DNA from: DASYYE01 sp035946955
Lineage (GTDB): Bacteria > Actinomycetota > Actinomycetes > Streptosporangiales > Streptosporangiaceae
Length of the DNA: 20,006 bases
Assembly (NCBI GenBank): GCA_035946955.1
Contig: DASYYE010000251.1
Span: 1 to 20,006, forward strand
Direction: 5' to 3'
The notes below the pieces were generated by a model, which worked only from the letters and a program-made list of their open reading frames with translations, was not told where the DNA came from and made no database searches. Of this stretch, positions 14,058 through 20,006 are shown piece after piece; the stretch's first letter is position 1; each line of letters starts with the position of its first letter. A program made the translations under genes and the position numbers.

Positions 14058-14780
14058 GTGAGCGGGGGACTGGTGACTGCTGCGCACTTGCTCGCGGGGC
14101 TGTACGCGGGACGGGACCTTGAGCGGTACCTGGTCCGCCAGCGGTGCAGTCCTGAGCCAGGGATGCGTCGCGTCGACCAGGCAGGTGGTGGGTACGTCTG
14201 CTGGCTGTATGAAGACAGTCGGTGGGGTCGTCAGGCGGTCATGCTGGATCACAGTGAGGCGCTGTCGTGGTGGTTAGGCGATCCATGGCTGCCAAACCAG
14301 CAGTTCGAGTATGGCGTGCTGGCTGATGGGGCCGAGATCGAGGCCGGGCAGGCGCAAGACAGCGACGCCTCGCTCACCCCGGCGCGCTGGGAGGAGGCCG
14401 TGGCGGCGCTGGAGTTCCATGTCACACTGCACACTGGTGTGCGTCCGCACGAGGTCGGCCCTGAATCAACCGAGACTTCCGCGCTGGTATACCAGCGGTT
14501 GCGCGACCGGCGTGCTGCCGCGCAGACCTACTGGTATGAGGGCCGCAGCCGCTGGGACGACCTTCGCGGTGCCTGCCCGGTCCGCAGCGACCTGCCGCCT
14601 ATGCTGCGGTGCGTCGTGCTCGCCGAAGCGGCCGTGCTGCTCAGCCGCCGACCCCACGTCGAGACCTACATCGCAATCGGTGATGCGCCTGCAGGTATCG
14701 CGGCCGAGGCGGCGAACGTGCTGAGGCCGTTCGGTCTCCCCGCCCGCACTTATCGTCTGCTCCTCCGCAGCTGCCCGTGA
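14058..14780 (+). CDS. Hypothetical protein
   Basis: 240 residues from GTG 14058. The frame is open from ATG 13980, but its first 26 codons do not look like protein; GTG 14073 with GGGGGA just upstream is another candidate. No family recognised. The N-terminal part reads AAHLLAGLYAGRDLERYLVR, then GGGYVCWLYEDSRWGRQAV and WWLGDPWLPNQQFEYGVLAD. A short acidic linker leads to a helical segment (PARWEEAVAALEFHVTLHTG). The C-terminal half has ALVYQRLRDRRAAAQTYWYE and a helix ending in EAAVLLSRRPHVETYIAIGD. Tryptophan and tyrosine are frequent. No signal peptide or TM segment, so probably cytoplasmic. It follows the transposase/GNAT scar and precedes a SRPBCC gene; no function is suggested by either. 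Confidence 0.65.
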   Translation: MSGGLVTAAHLLAGLYAGRDLERYLVRQRCSPEPGMRRVDQAGGGYVCWLYEDSRWGRQAVMLDHSEALSWWLGDPWLPNQQFEYGVLADGAEIEAGQAQDSDASLTPARWEEAVAALEFHVTLHTGVRPHEVGPESTETSALVYQRLRDRRAAAQTYWYEGRSRWDDLRGACPVRSDLPPMLRCVVLAEAAVLLSRRPHVETYIAIGDAPAGIAAEAANVLRPFGLPARTYRLLLRSCP

Positions 14781-14787
14781 CGTCCAG

Positions 14788-14824
14788 CCACTCTGGACCA
14801 GTTGGCCTGACCAGGTCCAGGTGG
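14788..14824 (+). terminator. Hairpin after the hypothetical gene
   Basis: CCAC-T-CTGGACC pairs with GGTCCAG-GTGG (11 bp with one bulged T), and TGG/CCA can extend the stem inward. It starts 8 bases after the stop. There is no T-run, so termination is tentative. Confidence 0.4.
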
Positions 14825-15026
14825 CGGACATGCGATTACGGGTTGACGCACCCGGACCCGCCGTTCGGGGCGACCGGCGGGCTTGTGACGGTTGTGCTGG
14901 AGATCCACACGCCTATCCGGGCCGCCAGTGCGGCGGGGGTCCCGCTGCGAAGGTAGTTGAGCAGGTTGGCGGCCGGTGCCGCCGGGCCCGTCGGCATGAG
15001 CGCGTGGGCGCCTCTATCGTGAGGTC

Positions 15027-15503
15027 ATGTCTGATCATGTGGCCGAGACCGTCACGGTCGGTTCTTTGCCGGCCGAGGTGTATGCGGCGGTGTCTGACGT
15101 CCGCCGGATGGCACGGTGGAGCCCAGAGTGTTTCGCGGTCTGGGTGTGGTCGCGGCGGGGTGACGTCCCGGCCCGGTTCGTCGGCTTCAACCGGCGCGGG
15201 CCGTTCATCTGGTTCACCACGTGTACGGTCATCACCGCCGAGCCGGGCACGGAGTTCGCGTTCGATGTGACCACCTTTGGGATGCCGGTGGCACGGTGGA
15301 GTTATCAGCTCGCCGCGGTGCGCGGCGGCACCCAGGTCACCGAGCGCTGGCAGGACCAGCGCAGCCGCGGCGTGCGTACTTTGGGCCGCGTGTTCACTGG
15401 GCCGGCCAGTAACCATCGGCCCGCGATCAACCGGGACGGCATGCGCACCACCCTGGCCCGGCTCAAACGCGAACTCGAGACCACCAAACCGCCAGACCGC
15501 TAA
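15027..15503 (+). CDS. SRPBCC family protein (polyketide cyclase/dehydrase-like)
   Basis: 158 residues. The helix-grip order is clear: HVAETVTVGSLPAEVYAAVS (strand 1 and helix 1), DVRRMARWSPECF, then paired strands RFVGFNRRGPFIWFTTCTVI, TEFAFDV, VARWSYQLAAVRGGTQVTER, and a C-terminal helix (NRDGMRTTLARLKRELETTK). Such proteins bind or transform hydrophobic small molecules or act as lipid carriers; no ligand is evident. GAGG lies only two bases before the ATG, which is unusually close, so initiation may be weak or leaderless. It is separated by 246 bases from the upstream gene and 416 from the STAND gene. It belongs to a different subgroup from the AHSA1-like protein near the window start. Confidence 0.85.
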   Translation: MSDHVAETVTVGSLPAEVYAAVSDVRRMARWSPECFAVWVWSRRGDVPARFVGFNRRGPFIWFTTCTVITAEPGTEFAFDVTTFGMPVARWSYQLAAVRGGTQVTERWQDQRSRGVRTLGRVFTGPASNHRPAINRDGMRTTLARLKRELETTKPPDR

Positions 15504-15919
15504 CCAGCCACGAGCACGCGGCGTCACCCTGGGCAGCAGTGCACCCGCTCACCCAGAAACCCGATCCGCCGCTGGGTGTGCGGAGGCGGGCCGCGCCGTG
15601 TGGCCTTGGTGGGCGCTCGATCGATCATTCTGCGGCGCCGCGATGCCGGCCATCGGTTCTGCGGTCCCGCGCGGCTGAGGAGCAAGATCGGCCATTCTTG
15701 TTGGCCGCACCCAGGGAGAACCTCACTTCACTGGACGGAAGACATGCCGGCATCGTGCGTGAGGTGGTCAGCGTAAGTGCAGCGCTGCAGTGGTCCGCCG
15801 GTATACCCAAGTTCCTGCCGGGCTGCTTCTAGGAACGCAGCCCTTCTTGGCGAGCCACACGGCATGCATCTGCTCGGCGCGTCGTGCGCGTCAGGTCGGC
15901 TTTTGGGTAGCTATGAGGC
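15504..15919. other. Intergenic region upstream of the STAND gene
   Basis: No gene supported; a 97-codon frame (15539-15832) shows no domain or ribosome site. A hairpin at 15545-15583 (CCGCTCACCCAG with CTGGGTGTGCGG, one mismatch) could end the SRPBCC transcript. A second, better terminator-like hairpin lies at 15820-15848. The STAND promoter must lie between that hairpin and 15920 or overlap it; I see no consensus hexamers. Confidence 0.5.
15820..15848 (+). terminator. Terminator-like hairpin upstream of the STAND gene
   Basis: GGGCTGC pairs with GCAGCCC, with TTC/GAA extending the stem around TAG and one bulged C, followed by TTCTT. It would insulate the STAND gene from upstream transcription. 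An alternative pairing, GTTCCT (15811-15816) with AGGAAC (15831-15836), competes with the inner part of this stem. Confidence 0.5.
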
Positions 15920-18900
15920 GTGTGGCATTGGGGGAGGGTCGGGCCGGGGTTCGCTGTGCTGCTCGGGGTGGCGTCGTGCGGGCTGCTGGTGTGGGTCGGG
16001 GTGGGGCAGGGTCTTGGGGCGGCCAATTCGTGGGCTGGCGTGCTCGGTGGTGTGGCCGGGATAGTGGCTGCGGTGGCGGCAGTTTGGCCGCTGATTGCCA
16101 GGACGTCGCAAGTGATCCCGCTGGCGGGCTTGGAGGTGTCGGGCTGGGTCGTTGACCGCCCGGCGGAGGTGGGGCAGGTGGTGGCGGCGTTGCTGGCTGG
16201 CGGGGGCGGGCCGGTTGGGATCACGACGAGGCTGGAGGGGGCCGGCGGGTTTGGCAAGACGACGCTGGCGCGGATGGTGTGCGCGGACCGGCGGGTACTG
16301 CGCCGGTACCGCGGTGGTGTGTTCCTGCTGACGGTAGGCCGGGATGTACGTGGCCGGGCTGCGGTGGCGGCGAAGGTCAATGAAGTGATCAAGGCAGTGG
16401 CGGGAGAGGATGCGACGTTCACTGATCCGGATCTGGCCGGCGGTCGGCTCGGGGCGCTGCTGGATGCCGGACCGCGCCGCCTGCTGGTAGTCGATGACGT
16501 GTGGGAAGTGGGTCAGCTGGCGCCTTTCACGGCCGGTGGCCGTCGCTGTGCCCGGCTGGTGACCACGCGGGTGCCTGGTCTGCTCGCCGGCGAGGCGGTG
16601 GCGGTACGCGTGGACCAGATGTCATCTGAGCAAGCACAACGCCTGCTGACGGATGGGTTGCCGCCGTTAGACCCGCTTGTGGTCAGGGGCCTGCTTGCGG
16701 TTACCGGGCGGTGGCCGTTGCTGCTGCGTCTGGTGAACAAGATCCTCGCTGATGCGAGCCGCACAGGTGCGGATACGGCTGTGGTCGCGGTCCGGCTCCT
16801 AGAGCGACTGCTGGAGGGCGGTCCGGCGGTAGTTGATGAGATGCGAGGGGATGGCGCCAAAGGCCTGGATGTCGGGCAACCGGACCAGCGCACGCAGGCG
16901 GTCCGGGCGACGATCGAGGCCAGCGCCAGCTTGCTCGGCCCTCATGACGCTGAGCGGTTCGCCGAGCTGAGCGTGTTCGCTGAAGACGAGATCATCCCGT
17001 TCGGACTGGCCGCCCGGCTATGGCACGCCACGGCCAGCCTGGATGAGCTGGAGGCCGCCAGGGTGTGCGGGCGGCTGGCCGACCTGGGCCTGGTGATAGC
17101 GCATCACGCGGATGACGGGCGCAGCGGTATGGCGCTGCATGATGTGGTCCGGGACTTCCTGCGCAGCGAGATCGGGAACCAGCGACTGACAGAGCTGCAT
17201 GGCGTGCTGCTGGACGCGGCCGCGGCAGGCCTGCCTACATTCGACGCCCCAACGCGGGGGATGCCGGTCCGCACAGCATGGTGGGGGCTTGGCCAGGCGG
17301 ACCAGTATCTACTGGATCACCTGATCGAACACCTGCTGGGGGCTGACCGCAACGTTGAGGCGGAGGATCTGGCGAGTGATCTGCGGTGGGTCGCGGCGAG
17401 GCTCCAGGCCTTTGGGCCTGCGGCACCAGCCGCTGATCTTTCCCTGACAGATACTCCGCGCACCCGCCGTCTAGCGGCGGTGCTGGCCCGGAGTGGGCAC
17501 ATGCTGGCCCCGACCGAGCCCGCACACGCGGTGGTTGACGTCCTGTGCAGCCGGGTGAGTGATGACCCGGAGTGGGGGCCGCAAGTGTCCGCTTTGCAGG
17601 ACTGGAGATCCGGGCCCAGGCTGGTCAACCACTGGCCGCTGCCGGACCTCCCTGACCCGGCGGTACGCCGCGTCATCCTGGTCGGCGACCACCAGGTGAA
17701 CGCGCTGGCGGTCGCGCCAGATGGCAGCTGGCTCGTCACCGGAAGCTCCGACGGGATGGTGCGGATCTTGGATGCGGCTACCGGGCAGGTACGGATCGCC
17801 TTCGCCGGCCACCGCAGGGCGGTCAACGCGGTAGCGGTCGCGCCGGATGCCAACTGGCTCGCCACATGCGGCTGGGACAAGAAAATGAGGATCTGGGATC
17901 CGGCGACCGGCAAGGAACGAGCTCGTATCTCCTGCGACGATACGAGCGCGGTAGCGATCGCGCCCGATGGGAACTGGCTCGCCATCGGCATCGGCCTGAG
18001 CATCCGGATCTGGGATCCGGCCACCATGACCGAACGCGCCCGCTCCGACGTCCGGCAGACGAGCTGGGTGACCGCAGTCGCGGTCTCGCCCGATGGTGAC
18101 TGGCTGGCTACTGGCAGCAAGGACCGCGGCGTGCTGATCTGGGATGCCGCCACCGGGGTAAAGCGGCTGGGACTCTCCCACCATGATGCGACAGAGAGCC
18201 TGACTGCCTCTGGCAGCACAAGGACCGATAGCAGCAGCGCCTGGCGTACCGTCCGGGCCTTGGTTAAGGCCGTAAGAGAGCTTGTGCTGGTCGCCCGGGG
18301 CGGCAACTGGGTGACCACGGTGGCGATCGCCCCCGATGGGGCGTGGCTGGCCGCAGGTGGCCTTGACGGGACGGTACGCATCTGGGACGTGACCAGCGGG
18401 AGACAACGCGCCACTTTCAACGGGAATGCCGGACCAGTGATGGCGATGGCCGTGGGACCGGACGGGCGCTGGCTGGCCACCGCATTCAGCGACGGCCTGG
18501 TCCGGGTCTGGGACGTGGCCGCCGAGAAGGAACAGGCAGTCCTCTCAGGGCACGGCGGCTGGGTGACCGCGCTGGCCGTCGTCCCCGATGGCAGCTGGCT
18601 GGCCGCAGCGTCCAGCGACGGGACAGTATCGATCTGGGATGTGGCCGCTGGGCGGTCCCGGGCCGAATTCGCCGAACGTGCCATCTGGGTGGACGCGATG
18701 GCTACGCTGCCCGATGGCAGCCTGGTCACCGGCGGACTCGACTGCCAGATACGAATCTGGGACGCTGCCACAGGTAAACAACGCCTCGTCCTCAGCGGTC
18801 ATTCAGCAGCGGTTGCGGGAATCGCAGCCGACCCTGGTGGCAGCTGGCTCGCTAGCGCTGGCGGCGATTCTGAGGTGCAGGTCTGGGATCTGCCCACAGG

Positions 18901-19714
18901 ATCGAGACGGACTGCCCTGGCCGGTCATGGCGTGTGGACGGCCGCGGTTGCAGCGGCCCCTGATGGCAGCTGGATGGCCACGAGCGGCTACGACGGAGTG
19001 GTGCGGTTGCGGGATATCCCCAGTGGGACTGAGCGAGCCGCCTTCGGCACTCATCGCAGTCGAGGAAGGGTGCCTGAAGTCGCCCTGGGAAACTGGCTGG
19101 TCATCCAGGGCTATGACCGGATGAAGGACATCTGGGGCGCGGTCACCGGGAACGGGCAGACCATTCTCCAAGGGTCCAGAGCCGGAACATATACGGTTGT
19201 GGTGTCGCCGGATGGCACCTGGCTGGCCATCACCGGCCTCGACCCGGTTGTCCAGTCCTGGGATATCCCCACCGGGAAGCGACGGCCCGCCCTCACCGGC
19301 CACCACAGCGCTGTTTACACAGCCGCTGCCGCACCAGACGGCAGTTGGCTGGCGACCGGCGGCCAGGACGGAACGGTCCGGATCTGGGATCCAGCCCTCG
19401 CGCGGCAGCGCGCCGTCCTCACCGGTCACCGCGGCACCGTGTACACGGTGGCCGTTGCGCCGGACGCCCGCTGGCTGGCCAGCGGCGGCAGCGAAGGGAC
19501 AGTGCGAATATGGGATACCACGCGCTGGCAGACCGAGACCCTGATGAGAGTCGACGGGCAGATCTTCACATGCATATGGCTTGGCGCCGACAGAATCGCC
19601 TGCGGCGGGCAGGCAGGCCTGTACGTATTCGACTTCCTCGGCGGGACCGGTCTGCTCCCCGCCCCACCACCGGACCAGCCGGAACCGCGAGACCACCCAA
19701 TGACACAGGTATGA
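15920..19714 (+). CDS. Membrane-anchored STAND NTPase, NB-ARC plus WD40 propellers
   Basis: 1264 residues from GTG 15920. Two N-terminal TM helices (about 11-31 and 38-59) anchor it. The NB-ARC module has Walker A GAGGFGKTT (107-115), Walker B LLVVDDVW (188-195), sensor RLVTTR (212-217), GRWPLLL (263-269, the GxP motif), and MALHDVVRDF (404-413) at the MHD position. A helical linker runs to about residue 580. About fifteen WD40 blades follow (585-1242), each near PDGxWLATGxxDGxVRIWDxATGxxRA. An insertion at 754-795 splits blades 4 and 5, and blade 11 is degenerate. In Apaf-1, the propeller senses a ligand and releases the nucleotide-binding module to oligomerise; bacterial relatives serve signalling and defence. 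No death, TIR or nuclease domain is fused, so output may come from the TM region or from the coupled downstream protein. GAGG sits two bases before the GTG, and GTG 15956 is an alternative start. Confidence 0.9.
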   Translation: MWHWGRVGPGFAVLLGVASCGLLVWVGVGQGLGAANSWAGVLGGVAGIVAAVAAVWPLIARTSQVIPLAGLEVSGWVVDRPAEVGQVVAALLAGGGGPVGITTRLEGAGGFGKTTLARMVCADRRVLRRYRGGVFLLTVGRDVRGRAAVAAKVNEVIKAVAGEDATFTDPDLAGGRLGALLDAGPRRLLVVDDVWEVGQLAPFTAGGRRCARLVTTRVPGLLAGEAVAVRVDQMSSEQAQRLLTDGLPPLDPLVVRGLLAVTGRWPLLLRLVNKILADASRTGADTAVVAVRLLERLLEGGPAVVDEMRGDGAKGLDVGQPDQRTQAVRATIEASASLLGPHDAERFAELSVFAEDEIIPFGLAARLWHATASLDELEAARVCGRLADLGLVIAHHADDGRSGMALHDVVRDFLRSEIGNQRLTELHGVLLDAAAAGLPTFDAPTRGMPVRTAWWGLGQADQYLLDHLIEHLLGADRNVEAEDLASDLRWVAARLQAFGPAAPAADLSLTDTPRTRRLAAVLARSGHMLAPTEPAHAVVDVLCSRVSDDPEWGPQVSALQDWRSGPRLVNHWPLPDLPDPAVRRVILVGDHQVNALAVAPDGSWLVTGSSDGMVRILDAATGQVRIAFAGHRRAVNAVAVAPDANWLATCGWDKKMRIWDPATGKERARISCDDTSAVAIAPDGNWLAIGIGLSIRIWDPATMTERARSDVRQTSWVTAVAVSPDGDWLATGSKDRGVLIWDAATGVKRLGLSHHDATESLTASGSTRTDSSSAWRTVRALVKAVRELVLVARGGNWVTTVAIAPDGAWLAAGGLDGTVRIWDVTSGRQRATFNGNAGPVMAMAVGPDGRWLATAFSDGLVRVWDVAAEKEQAVLSGHGGWVTALAVVPDGSWLAAASSDGTVSIWDVAAGRSRAEFAERAIWVDAMATLPDGSLVTGGLDCQIRIWDAATGKQRLVLSGHSAAVAGIAADPGGSWLASAGGDSEVQVWDLPTGSRRTALAGHGVWTAAVAAAPDGSWMATSGYDGVVRLRDIPSGTERAAFGTHRSRGRVPEVALGNWLVIQGYDRMKDIWGAVTGNGQTILQGSRAGTYTVVVSPDGTWLAITGLDPVVQSWDIPTGKRRPALTGHHSAVYTAAAAPDGSWLATGGQDGTVRIWDPALARQRAVLTGHRGTVYTVAVAPDARWLASGGSEGTVRIWDTTRWQTETLMRVDGQIFTCIWLGADRIACGGQAGLYVFDFLGGTGLLPAPPPDQPEPRDHPMTQV
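17672..19645 (+). repeat. WD40 repeat array, about 15 units
   Basis: Repeats of about 126 bases per blade (42 residues). Motifs such as GATGGCAGCTGGCT recur in several blades, showing internal duplication, but blades differ enough that the array is not freshly expanded. Fifteen units could form two propellers (7+8) or two seven-bladed propellers plus a terminal partial blade. Confidence 0.85.
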
Positions 19715-20006
19715 GGTCACCAGAAGCCAACCGGATCGACTTGCGTCCGCAGCTCACACTCGTCAGGCCAGAAGCGGCGCATGTGGCAGACATACTCCGT
19801 ATTTTCATACCGCGAGGCGCTTCCCTAATCCTTGCCTGGCAGTGGCCGAGCGGCGGTGAAGAAGTATTCGATCGCGGCGGCAAGGCCGATCATCTCTACG
19901 TCGGCTCACGCCGACCGAATGACCAATGGGAGCGCGTACGCGCTCCCATTGGTCATTCGGTCGGCGTGAGCCGACGTAGAGATGATCGGCCTTGCCGCCG
20001 CGATCG
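19711..20006 (+). CDS. Coupled downstream protein, N-terminus only
   Basis: ATG 19711 overlaps the STAND stop as ATGA, the signature of translational coupling. The first 75 residues read MRSPEANRIDLRPQLTLVRP, then HVADILRIFIPRGASLILAW, QWPSGGEEVFDRGGKADHLY and VGSRRPNDQWERVR. No family recognised. The short hydrophobic segment at ILRIFIPRGASLILAW may be a strand-helix core and not a TM helix. From about base 19938 the frame reads the reverse complement of its own preceding 69 bases, so the residues after about 76 are probably not real protein. The true gene likely continues outside the window. The strict coupling suggests that it works with the STAND protein, perhaps as effector or adaptor; this is inference. 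Confidence 0.55.
   Translation, partial: MRSPEANRIDLRPQLTLVRPEAAHVADILRIFIPRGASLILAWQWPSGGEEVFDRGGKADHLYVGSRRPNDQWERVRAPIGHSVGVSRRRDDRPCRRD
19869..20006. repeat. Perfect 138-base palindrome at the window end
   Basis: Bases 19938-20006 are the exact reverse complement of 19869-19937, with no spacer (centre GCGCGTACGC) and the outer edge exactly at the window end. Perfect arms of 69 bases with zero loop inside a reading frame are not expected in stable bacterial DNA. A fold-back from amplification or assembly at a contig end is the simplest reading; a genuine hairpin end is less likely. Confidence 0.95.

Noticed and set aside
15539..15832. 97-codon frame before the STAND gene
   Set aside because: No ribosome site, no domain, composition like non-coding sequence, and it contains a hairpin.
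17317..18771. 484-codon minus-strand frame over the WD40 region
   Set aside because: Ser/Ala-rich low-complexity shadow of the WD40 array with no start signal.
19938..20006. Continuation of the coupled downstream gene through the palindrome
   Set aside because: The frame stays open, but the bases are the exact reverse complement of the preceding coding bases, so the translated residues are unlikely to be real.

Overview
The window is GC-rich bacterial DNA with GTG starts, long shadow frames and actinobacterial protein families, so a filamentous or soil actinomycete is the most likely source. I cannot name a genus. There are no tRNA, rRNA or CRISPR elements. The last 138 bases are a perfect palindrome, which suggests that the window reaches a contig end or an assembly/amplification fold-back there.

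Layout. (A) 1-2614 holds small regulator/effector pairs. An ABC exporter (cut by the window start) diverges from a MarR regulator across a perfect palindromic operator. A DJ-1/PfpI-family protein follows. Then comes an ArsR regulator whose start overlaps a palindrome, translationally coupled (GTGA) to an AHSA1/SRPBCC protein. (B) 2638-10985 is rich in secreted proteins: a minus-strand secreted protein of fourteen Trp/Cys repeats; a 1-kb intergenic stretch with two identical LacI-type operators; a secreted GH92 alpha-mannosidase with a strong terminator; a small lipoprotein; and a secreted HExxE/PKD protein. (C) 11471-13381 encodes an epoxide hydrolase and a DinB/DUF664 protein. (D) 13382-13980 is a scar: the 5' end of an ISAs1-type transposase joined to the broken C-terminal half of a GNAT acetyltransferase gene. 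(E) 14058-20006 contains an unrecognised protein, a SRPBCC protein, and a large STAND NTPase (two TM helices, NB-ARC, about 15 WD40 blades). A further gene is coupled to the NTPase by an ATGA overlap and runs into the terminal palindrome.

The most system-like element is the membrane-anchored Apaf-1-like STAND protein with its coupled downstream partner, set behind a putative terminator and close to a recombination scar. Such proteins are thought to act as sensors in signalling or conflict (defence) systems; that role here is inference. The mannosidase with its twin operators, together with the neighbouring secreted repeat and PKD proteins, looks like an extracellular polymer-handling neighbourhood, but only the mannosidase has an assignable activity.
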